The position numbers were made by a program, and so were the translations under genes. DNA of 64,000 bases from Tenodera sinensis (taxonomy: Eukaryota; Arthropoda; Insecta; Mantodea; Mantidae). Under the pieces are notes generated by a model, which ran no database searches, was not told the origin of the DNA, and was given only the letters and a program-made list of their open reading frames with translations. The stretch covers positions 139,177,564-139,241,563 of the forward strand of contig CM060961.1 of assembly GCA_030765045.1 (NCBI GenBank). The letters run 5' to 3'. Below are positions 22,295 to 31,522 of the stretch, piece by piece; position 1 is the stretch's first letter, and every line of letters starts with the position of its first letter.

Positions 22295-24165
22295 GAGAAT
22301 GTGTTGTAATTAGTCTTTTAGATATCTGGTTAAAAGTAGAATATTTATCACATAAACTTAAACTGGAAATCGATGAGTATAACATGATATAATATTTATA
22401 ACACACCATGCTTTCTCGGAAACGGATTCGGCAGAAACAAAAATTGTTCTTATATCAATTGCATTGGTTTATTTTTCCACAGTTCTCTAAGTATCAATTT
22501 GTAAGTGATCATGTTGTCAGCATTGATGGTATGAAGGTTAAACAACAACCTAAGACCAAAAATGAAAGCCAAACTACTACAGCCGAAGTTCACCTCTGCC
22601 ATAGTGAGGTATTTCCATACACATTTCCAATGGATACCTCATAATATAATATGCAGGGCTTTTAAAAATAATATGTTAATGACCCATATTAAATTTCATT
22701 TTGCTCGTAGGATTGCTAGACTCAACTTCCAGCCTCTTCCGCAAACCTCCCTTTTTGCAAACTGAAACAAAACTTGTATCATAAATACATACCAACCCTG
22801 AGTACCAGCGATTCCATGATAGGTACTATGCTCAGAAGTTTGTGACCAGAAACTTCCAATTTTACGTATTTGGTTACTGTAGCCCAAGAAATTAAAATCG
22901 GATAAATTGAATAGGTGATTTCAAAAGGGACACCATTCCACTTTTTGCAAAAATAAGTTTGTTTCTCACTCTTCAAACTATCAATTAGTGTAAAACAGAA
23001 ACTTGTCCTCTATACCTCCTGCGGTCGATTAAGGATTTTAAAAGAGAAATAACAGGGCCAGTTTCTCTTTCATACTCGGAGAGGGCATTGATACTGGTTA
23101 ATTGGTAAGAGTTACTGAATTCATTAATTTTTCGATGAGTAGATCGAAAGTGTGCTTTCATGGCAACATTAATAGCCAGTGAACTTCAAAACCTGGTGGA
23201 AGAAGTATTTCAAGAAGACAACCAAAGCCATTGCTCATTGTGAACCTGGGCTCACTCTTTCAAAGTACAGGCATCTAACCTACGATAGAAAACACTTTGG
23301 TTACCTCTGGCACGTGAATATATTCATGGCATTATCCGGCACTCTTTCAAGTGAGCAAAAGAGAACAGTAGTCCAGATCTGCCGTCCCGGAAAGTACGAG
23401 CAAGTATGGAGCAGTTGTTATCCCAAACAACAATAAGAAAATAGCAGAATTTGGAAAACATATTACAATACATTCGAGATGAACTTCTGCACTTCTATCA
23501 GGCATGGCCAAAAAACTGATTTTGAAACTTGATGGTGTGTAGAAACTATTTCTAAGTGTGTTTTGTAATGTCAATTAACCTCAACAGAGATTATTAGCAG
23601 AATATTTTGTTTCATAAGTCTTCAACTACACAAAACATTTTTGCTCTTCAGATACCATTGTCTAATTATTTTATAAAGAAAACAAGTCCCGAATAAAGAA
23701 GGTGTTCTGCAAAACAATGTTGCAATATTGAGGTCACTTAATAGCCCAAACAATAAATAATGTAGAGATACGAGTTACCTAAGGAACAAATTTCCAAGAT
23801 GCCAACTTTGGATAGCATTAAGGGTTTCTTGGTTTGCCAAAAGCCATGCTTTAGGACTTGTTTCCCTTTTCAAATCATCGATTCAATTGATATCTATAGA
23901 TAGTGAACATAAATATGATGGAATGTGCCAATGAAGTTTAACTGAAGTTAAATAATGAATACGAACGTTCTTTTAAATAAGTACATTCTATAAAACTCAG
24001 TTTGAAATCTGCAATTGTACTTCTAGCTTGAACATTTTTCGACTCCTTTCCAGTTACTTAGTAACAATTGTGCCTACAGGAAAGAAATCAAAATAATATC
24101 TGTTTATTACTGGAGTGAATGTTAAATTTATAGTAATTTTAATCATACTGTAAGTGCGAAACCTT
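22295..24165. other. AT-rich spacer
   Basis: Several 60-85 codon frames, none with recognisable motifs or distinctive composition. No repeat family recognised. Confidence 0.45.
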
Positions 24166-24177
24166 CGATTACAACCT

Positions 24178-24430
24178 TACGGGGAGCAGAATGGCTCAGG
24201 CGGTAGCATTTGCTACCCACATTCGGAAGGTTGTGGGTTCGATTCTCCCTTTTCCGGGGTTTTCTGGGTCACTAGGCGAATGCTGGGAAGGATAATTACA
24301 TTCCCGAATTTTCTGTCCCTCCAGTTCTCCATTGTCATTTCACTTAACCGTTTATCCGACTGGTCCTTTCAGGTTGACCTGCGTCGACAGGTGGCTCTAG
24401 CACCTCATGACGGGGGATTAACGCTCTGGT
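24178..24430 (+). repeat. tRNA-derived SINE
   Basis: Starts with a tRNA-like region: A-box-like AATGGCTCAGGCGGTAGC (24190) and B box GGGTTCGATTCTC (24235). A ~170-bp body with TTTTCCGGGGTTTTCTGGGT follows, as in many insect SINEs, and ends with GACGGGGGATTAACGCTCTG. Distinct from SINE-A, B and C. Confidence 0.75.
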
Positions 24431-25019
24431 AACTTACTTCTCCGGCTTTCTTGTTTACTTAATTATAGAACCTCATTGGGTTTTGCATGCATGCCCCTAT
24501 TCAAAATTTGCATTACTTCCCTACTCTAAGCACATTAAATGTTATTCTTAAGAAAATTAAGGCTGTAATCAATTGTTTTATGTTATATTTATCCCCAAAA
24601 TAAGTTTTTTTTATTTTAATGCCATTGCCAGTTTACTAAGTTTTGGGATATAAATTAGCAACATTGAGATGTTCAAGATAATGTCCAACATTTGTAAGTT
24701 GAAATGAAGATTAATATATTTGAGAATGTTCCATTACATGAAGAAGAACTTAAAAAATGAATTGAAAAACAAAAGCATTAAAAAAAATACCGCACTATAG
24801 CTTACAGAGAAACACTAACTGCGATATGAAATCAGCGCATCTAAATTATAAGTATTTTTATAAATACAACAAACAGTTTGTTCCCTATTTAATCTTGTAG
24901 AATATAATGTATCACAGCTTCCCCGCCAACCAGCATTCTACGTGAATTACTTAGAGGAAGCTTCCTTCCTTTTTTGTTTATTTTTTGTCCACATACATTG
25001 CTCTCTCTGTCGTACTCAC
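24431..25019. other. AT-rich spacer
   Basis: Nothing recognised. Confidence 0.5.
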
Positions 25020-25086
25020 ACACACACGCACGCACCCACACCCACATGCCCGAGGCGGGGCTCGAATCCGCGACCTTCTGCGCTGC
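25020..25086 (-). repeat. tRNA-like SINE head next to a (GT)n-like tail
   Basis: On the minus strand, CGCGGATTCGAGCCCCGCC (around 25056-25074) has the B-box form and is followed by GTGTGGGTGTGGGTGCG. It abuts the SINE-A copy at 25087 head to head. Confidence 0.5.
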
Positions 25087-25282
25087 GGTCTGGATGGTTC
25101 ACTTGGTTAGACGCTGGCCGCGGTTTCAAATCTGGCCCAGACAGATGGTTTTTAAGTGTGCTTAAAAGCGACAGCTCTATATCATTAGATTTACTGACAT
25201 ATAAAAGAACTCCTGCGGGACGAAATTCCGGCATAACGGTGACGTTGATGTGATCCTGGTAATTGACAGTATCGTTAAGAAA
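25087..25282 (+). repeat. SINE-A copy 1
   Basis: Shares with 39029-39211 the head GGTCTGGATGGTTCA...TTAGACGCTGGCC, a B-box-like TTTCAAATCTGGCCCAGAC, GGGACGAAATTCCGGCA, and the 3' end CAATTGACAG-ATCGTTAA type. A and B boxes in tRNA-like order mark a tRNA-derived SINE. This copy has ~25 extra bases in the middle. Confidence 0.75.
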
Positions 25283-25289
25283 AGCACTG

Positions 25290-26152
25290 TTTACACCATT
25301 AACTATTTTACACCCCACAGCTATTATAGAAAGATACGACACAGTTTCATTCTAACTCTATTAGATAAAACATACAGATAGAAATTAAATAAGCAGATCA
25401 TCTACTTATAACAGTTCTGCCTGTATTATACGTATACAATAATACAGTTTTAATTGTGCTCTTTGTACTCTTTAAACACAGAAAAACCCGAACATTTTAA
25501 TTAACATGGCAATTAAAAGGAAAAGACTTGGACTAACTTGTCCTTTTTGCCACTTTTCTTTGCTACACACTACTGACTCGTTTAACTCACAACACAATGA
25601 ATATTGACTCATAAGACACAACATTTAGGACATGGATGCATCTCTACATAAGTGGTGGAGGAGCGAGAACTGTCCTCGTAAAAAGTACTGTTATAAATAG
25701 GAAATTAACCACCGCCGTGAAAACATGTGTCTGAAAAACTATCAGATATTACCAGCCATCCTTTACACATGCTGGAGAAACTTTAATTGGGTAGCACAAA
25801 AAACAAACATGAAATACATCATTAGTGAAATTCATAATTACAATAACCTGATCCCTTTCTCAGAGAAGCTGGAAATTATGTTCTTATAACGCCAATATCT
25901 GTCACACGTGTTAAGAATGTTTACATTAAAACACCCCATTTCTTCGAAAAACCGCTTATAGAGTTTGTTGGCAAAGACACGGTGATTTGCTATTTGTCTC
26001 TTAAACAGATCCGCTTGGTTCAAAATTAAATCATGACATAAGGAATATGTCCATGAAGCGTTGGAATATTGTCTGTAAATTATCTTCTCATATAAGAATT
26101 ATTCAAGAAAGTTCTGTATTCTAAAATTAAATTAGCTTTCTGTGGCACAGCA
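25290..26152. other. AT-rich pre-insertion DNA left of the LINE
   Basis: No gene recognised. A 61-codon minus-strand frame (25838-26023) lies outside the target-site duplication, so it is not part of the LINE. Confidence 0.5.
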
Positions 26153-26163
26153 GTAATACTAGG

Positions 26164-27690
26164 CATATGTTACACTTAATAATTTTCTGCGAGAGGCGGC
26201 TCATTTGCTTCCATTTGAAGGCTTACGATTGGACTGGTGACAAATGCCCCTAATGCCAACCTTAGGGCTGTAGACTGAATGGAGTTCAGGGTTTTGAGAG
26301 TTGAACGGTTTGCGGAGTTGTAAACAATAGCACCATAGTCTAGTTTGGATCTAATGAGAGCCTTGTAGGTTTTGAGAAGTGTGAATAAATCAGCACCCCT
26401 ATTTCTTGCGGCAAGAGTTCTGATAATGTTGAGTCGATTTGTGCAAGCTTCTTTTAAGGCTTTAACATGGGGCTTCCATGAAAGTTTTTGATCGAAAATG
26501 ACACCCAGAATTTTTGTGGTCGTAACTACGTTGAGTTTCTCTTCGTTGATATATAGTTCAAGGTCCTGTTCAGGAACTTGTCTTTCTGTGAAGGTGATAC
26601 ATTTAGTTTTGGTGCTGGAGAATTTGAAACCAGTAGTAGACGACCATTCTTGGAGATCATCTAAGGCTGACTGAAGTAGTTTTTCAGTGGTGATTATGTT
26701 TTTACCTTGGCAAAAAATTATGAGGTCGTCAGCATAAAGACACGCCTTAACTGGTGGGTGAATATATGTTGCAATATTGTTTATGGCTATAAGGAAAAGG
26801 GTCACGCTGATCACGGAGCCCTGAGGAACTTCATTTTTAATTTTAATTTCTTTGGAGAATATGCCGTTGGCTTTTACCCTGATGCTGCGATTATGAAGAA
26901 AATTGTAAATAAATGCTATCATTCTTCCTCTGATGTTGAAATCCAGCAGTGTCTTAATAATGTGTGGTTTATATGTCATGTCATATGCTTTTCCTACGTC
27001 TAAATGTATCATGGAAAGATGCTGTGATTTTGAGAATGCATTTAGTATTTCTGTTTCGAGTGTAATTAGGGTATCGGTGGTCGAATGGTGACGGCGAAAG
27101 CCGCTTTGAATTTTGGTGAAGAATTTCTCTTGTTCCAACGTGTATTTTAATCTTCGGGTAATGATTTTCTCCATTAGTTTGCACATTGTATTTGTGAGAG
27201 CAATAGGTCTGAAGTTTTGTGGAAAGTAAAGGTCCTTGTTGGGTTTAGGTATTGGAACAACTGTTGCCAGGCGCCACTGATTAGGGAATGTTTTATTCGT
27301 CCAGATAAAGTTGTATATTTCATTAAGATATGTAAGTCCTTCTAGAGGAAGTTGCTTTAACAGTTCATATGGTATGTTGTCAGGCCCTGAACTTTTTGAT
27401 GTGCATAGCTATAGTTCGTTCGTTAGTTCGTGGATTTTTAATTCTTCGTTGTAGCAATCTTCATAGTCCTCAGATAGTGCAGCCAATCCTGATTCTGGTT
27501 TAGATGTTTTGTATTGACAAAACTTTTCGTTGTAGTTAGAGTCGCTTGATATACTTGCGAAGGTATCTGCGAAAATATTTGCGATGTCGGTAGAAGAACT
27601 AGAATTTTTATTTTCCTCAGCATTCCAGATACTAGTTATATGAGGAGATCTGTATACACCACTTATTTTATTTAATTCTGTCCCAAACAA
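26164..27690 (-). pseudogene. LINE ORF2, reverse transcriptase part, one stop codon and one frameshift
   Basis: Continues from the endonuclease in a second frame. An in-frame TAG at 27409-27411 sits just before the RT entry block SSGPDNIPYELLKQLP. RT motifs follow: NFRPIALTNTMCKLMEKII, GFRRHHSTTDTL, HLDVGKAYDM, VPQGSVISVTLFLIAINNI, and the catalytic LYADDLIIFC. Then come the thumb region and the post-RT block ending MEANEPPL. After a frameshift the conserved continuation RRKLLSVTY is still readable and stops exactly at the left target duplication (26164). The remaining ORF2 (RNase H in I-clade relatives, by family knowledge) is missing here. Confidence 0.9.
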
Positions 27691-28765
27691 CAGAGGAGGG
27701 AGTATTGAGGTTTAAAGAAGATAGAAATGTTGACCAGCTTAGTTTTTTACTTTCCTTTATAACTTTGCGTGCTTTTGATCTAAGCTTCAGAAAATTATTT
27801 TTATTTTCCAAGGATGGGTGTCTCTTATATTTGTAAAATGCTCTATGCTTATTCTTAATAGCAATTTTACAAGATTCATTCCACCATGGTACACATCTAT
27901 TAATATTAGATGCTGTGGTTTGGGGGACGCTAGTTTCTGCAGATGCAACAATTAATGTTGTGGTTTCAGCAATAACAGTATCGATTTCACCGGAAGAACG
28001 ATCAGCGAGTGGAGGATTTTGCCGGATGCCTTCTCTAATAAGATGTTGATACAGCGGCCAATTGGCTTTTTGAAATTTCCACTTAGTACTGAAGGTGTAT
28101 GTGCTTTTGGAACTATTCAAAGAAATTGTTATTGGTGAATGGTCACTGCCCAATAAACATGAATAGACAGACCAATTAAGTAATTCATAAATTTCAGGTG
28201 AACAAATTGTTAAATCGATACTGCTTGATGTTCCATGAGCTAAGTCATAACGGGTTGGTTCTTTGGAATTGAGCATAATTAAGTCAAAATCGTGTAGTAA
28301 TCGTTCTATTATCTTTCCTCTTCTGTCGGTATAACGGCTTCCCCATAAGTTGTTGTGGCTATTGAAATTTCCCAATAATATGAAGGGTTTTGGTAGTTGA
28401 TGGATTAAGTCAATTAAAACATCACTGTGGAGTGCATAGCTGTTTGGAATGTAGACATTACAGATGCAGATTGACGAGGGCAGATTTACTACAATGGCTA
28501 CTACTTCCAAGTCTGTGATTAGTGGGATTTCTCTGGTAGTGAGGTTATGTTTTACGTACGTTGCCACACCTCCACTTGCATGAAGGGCGGTTGTACGATT
28601 TTTGTAGTATACTTTAAATTGTTTTAAATTGGAAACAAAAGTATTTTTAAAGTTTGTTTCTTGAAGGCAAATGACATCAGGCAGGTGGCGGTTTATTAGA
28701 AGTTGTAAGTATTCGATTTGTGGTTGAAAACCGTTAATATTCCACTGAATTATTGATGAGGCCAT
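27668..28765 (-). pseudogene. LINE ORF2, APE-type endonuclease part
   Basis: Starts at the Met of MASSIIQWNINGF (28765). Motifs of apurinic-type LINE endonuclease follow in order: QWNINGF; PDVICLQETNFK, with the catalytic Glu; ILLGNFNSHNNLWGS, where most relatives have Asp in GDFN but this copy has Asn; SSSIDLTICSP; and LGSDHSPI with the terminal Ser-Asp-His. The endonuclease would nick target DNA to prime reverse transcription. The frame runs out at RIK-stop (27668). One extra T near 27673 explains it, since the next frame continues with KISGVYRSPHITSIWN. The Asn for Asp change predicts a catalytically dead endonuclease in this copy, independent of the frameshift. Confidence 0.88.
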
Positions 28766-28808
28766 AGAGAAGAACAAAAAAAAAAATTTACAAGAAGCTT
28801 TATGATCA

Positions 28809-30258
28809 TTATTGTGTAAGATATGAAGATTCATCGCTTGAATATTCCGTTGTTCTGTTTGCAGCCTTAAGAAGTTTTTTTACAATGCGCGTGCTTCTGT
28901 TTTTTATGCCACTATTAGGTAAGTGAGGGTGTAGTTTTTGAATCGCACGAGCTAAGCCTTCTAGGTCGTTTGTATAGTAAGCTGCAACTGAGGATACATC
29001 GGTAACTCCTATTGTGTTCTCAAAGAAACTTAGTAGTTGTAAATAATTGATTGGAAAGGAACTTGGTTCGGCTTCCATTACCTGTTTTACTGGTTGAAGT
29101 ACTGCGTCTAATGACGTCTGTGTTTCCTTTTTAGGCCTCTTGGTTCGGTTAGGTTTAGATGTAGAAATCTGTATATTTGCACCAGATTGAATTGGAAGGT
29201 TTCGTTGCTCATCAGTCCCGGTAGTTTCATTGCTGGTTACTGAAATTGGTCTTTTAGATCTGTGAGGTTGGGTTTCCATGTGAACAGGAGTTTTGGAGCT
29301 CTCTATCTGTGTAGAGAGACTAGATTCTGTGTTTGTTTCAGAGAGGTTAGGAGTAACTTGAATTTCATCTGGTCTGTCCACAGGATTTGTATCTTGGGTG
29401 CATCGGGAGGTGTTTTTCCTTACTGGAGATGAAGGTATGGATATGTTCTCGTCATCTATAGATTTTGATTTTGGTAATTTTTTTGTTAAGAATGGGAAAT
29501 TCAGAAGAATATAGATTTCCATCAGATGTGCTATGGGAGAGATCAGAAGGAGCACTTTCATGTATTTGGTTGGTTTTAGGGCAGAACTTTGCTAAATGTC
29601 CCTCACTTTTACAAAGAAAGCAGGAAGGAATGTCAGACGAAAGGTAACTAAAGTAATTCGTCCCATCATATTGAATTTGAAGAATGTCGGGAAGCTTGTC
29701 AAAGTCTTCATTGTGGACGAACATCTGTCTTCGAAAGCTTAATATGTGAGAAAATCCTGGGATTGATAAATCAGCTCTGATTGGCGATATTTTTGACATT
29801 ACTCTTATGCCTAGTTTGCTTAATTCTTCTTCTATAGTGTAATTAGGGATAACTGGACATACGTTGGACAGAATTACTCTTTTGTTCTTTGTTAGTAGGG
29901 GTCTGATTTCTAATAAGACATTATTGATGAGAATTTTGGAGTGCTTTGTGGTAATTTCTTCTACATATTTTTCACTGGATAGGAAAACACATATTCTTCC
30001 GTTTGATATACGGGAAACATAGCGTATATTGCTTGGGTTAATAAGTTTCCCTAGCGCAGGCATGTAATCTTTTATGGTAATGCCCTCATGAGATTCAATT
30101 ACTATTGCCTGTTCTTTTGAAGGGGTTGACATAGTTATGTCGGAGTAGCTTGGTTTTGTAGCTGGCACAATTTCATTAGTGGGAGATTTCTTTACTTCAT
30201 TTGGATTTCCGTGAGTTTGGTTATTAGGAGTATCATTATCAGTGTTCAGGGATGTCAT
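28809..30258 (-). pseudogene. LINE ORF1 (gag-like, CCHC zinc knuckle), frameshifted
   Basis: Probable start at the Met beginning MTSLNTDND (30258), because the upstream Met at 30309 lies beyond the inversion junction. About 265 codons run in the first frame. A low-complexity N-terminus leads to an RNA-binding-like central region (RYVSRISNGRICVFL; ILSNVCPVIPNYTIEEEL; RRQMFVHNEDFDKLP) and then one zinc knuckle CFLCKSEGHLAKFC (C-X2-C-X4-H-X4-C). Near 29460-29500 the frame changes once. The second frame carries a Ser/Thr-rich linker and a C-terminal block (YLQLLSFFENTIGVTDVSSV; YYTNDLEGLARAIQKLHPHL), ending at 28809. Joined conceptually it would be about 490 residues, a normal size for ORF1 of this group. 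It lies 44 bp upstream of ORF2. Confidence 0.85.
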
Positions 30259-30280
30259 CTTTACGTTGTTAGAACTATTA

Positions 30281-30529
30281 GTCACTCGGCTTAGAATTGG
30301 ACACTCCAAACTAACACACAGTCATCTCCTCACCAAGGACCAACCTCCAAATTGTGCCAACTGTGATATTCCTCTAACCATCCACCACATCCTTATAGAT
30401 TGCCCACAATACAGCAGATATAGACAGCAAGCCGGCATTTCCAGTCTTCATCATGCAGTCAATGCACCGAATATGATCAGCAAGACTCTACAGTTTATGA
30501 AGAACATAAAACTTTCAAATTTACTGTAA
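30281..30529 (+). pseudogene. LINE ORF2 C-terminal tail in sense orientation
   Basis: About 82 codons from TRLRIGHSKLTHSHLL. They contain a cysteine/histidine motif CANCDIPLTIHHILIDC (C-X2-C-X7-H-X4-C), which is the conserved C-terminal signature of I/Jockey-type ORF2 proteins, and end KNIKLSNLL-stop at 30529. The Met and first residues of the open frame (30242-30280) are an accidental extension across the inversion junction. A ~100-bp 3'UTR and poly(A) follow. It belongs to the same insertion as the minus-strand ORFs. Confidence 0.88.
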
Positions 30530-30627
30530 ATGTCAACATAATGTAATATGTGTATGTATAATAGTAGGTTAATATCCACAATGTATTACTATGTATGGTC
30601 GTGATAAGACCGTGCTGTCAAAACGAC

Positions 30628-30630
<3 letters not shown>

Positions 30631-30666
<36 letters not shown>
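30631..30666 (+). repeat. poly(A)36 tail of the LINE
   Basis: Follows the 3'UTR directly and is followed by the right target-site duplication. Confidence 0.95.
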
Positions 30667-30670
<4 letters not shown>

Positions 30671-30677
30671 TACTAGG

Positions 30678-31444
30678 GTAAAAAATAACACGAAAACAAG
30701 TACTTTCACGTCCGCACCACACAAGGGTAACTTTCCGTCCGTTTCTAGAGAGGACACGGGCAAAAGGAACCGTTTGTAAGTAGGTTCCTTTGGATTTGCA
30801 GTACAAACGCTGCAGCGGATGAACGTGTAACTGAAGACATTGCAATGTGCAATAGTTTAATATTTTCCTGTCTTCATTAGTATGCCTGACGCATTGAGTT
30901 AATGAATTCTAAAAATGCAGACTCTAGAGTTTTCCGCCGATTTATTTTAAATATTTCACCAAATTCCACATTATTAACTTTCATGAATTTCTAACTTCTC
31001 AACAAGTATTTTATTAGTCAGAAATTACTTCTAGAACGGCATATGATAAATCTTAGGTTTTTAACTGATTTCAGTTGTAAACATTATTTTCAGCCAAATG
31101 AAAACGAACAAAAGTAGCACGATCATTTTTGAAGAAAATGATATGATTTCTTTAATTTTTTTCTAAGAATTAAGATGAAATGAATTCTGAATTTTTATAA
31201 GTCGAAATCAAAATTTCACAATGAGATCTTCTTTCAAATATCAAGACATGTAATCAACGCATAGCTTTAAAACGTCTGCATGTTCTCTGAGCCCGGGGAC
31301 GCCGAAAGTAAAACCAAGATTCCGTAGAAAATGCTGCTCCCGTGATTTGCAAACATGGCGTCTGCATTACTGAAACACAGACAGATTGGACGGCAACTTG
31401 TACAGTAGTCCATGGTGCTTGTGATGTTAGTTTCTGAAGGAATC

Positions 31445-31446
<2 letters not shown>
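30678..31446. other. AT-rich spacer
   Basis: No feature recognised. Confidence 0.5.

Positions 31447-31519
<73 letters not shown>
31447..31519 (+). repeat. (CT)n microsatellite, ~73 bp
   Basis: Perfect CT repeat. Confidence 0.97.

Positions 31520-31522
<3 letters not shown>

Larger units (their letters stand above)
26153..30677. mobile_element. I/Jockey-type LINE inserted with 5' inversion (twin-priming structure) and target-site duplication
   Basis: One insertion in two opposing parts. 26164 to about 30280 reads on the minus strand (ORF1, then ORF2 as far as the end of the reverse transcriptase). About 30280-30666 reads on the plus strand (ORF2 C-terminal tail, 3'UTR, poly(A)36 at 30631-30666). 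The whole is bounded by GTAATACTAGG at 26153-26163 and again at 30667-30677, an 11-bp target duplication. The 5' end of the element meets its 3' tail at the internal junction. That is the layout expected when a second primer starts on the same RNA during target-primed reverse transcription. The ORF2 region between the two parts (presumably RNase H) is absent, so sequence was lost at the junction. Later decay left two frameshifts and one stop in ORF2 and a frameshift in ORF1. Confidence 0.93.

Noticed and set aside
25838..26023. Extension of the LINE ORF2 further left, with KLYKRFFEEMGCFNV-like text
   Set aside because: It lies outside the 11-bp target duplication at 26153-26163, and the conserved ORF2 reading stops exactly at that boundary.
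30242..30283. N-terminal residues MFRDVIFTLLELLV of the plus-strand ORF as part of the LINE protein
   Set aside because: These codons are the antisense of ORF1 5' sequence, joined by the inversion. The genuine tail starts at TRLRIGH.
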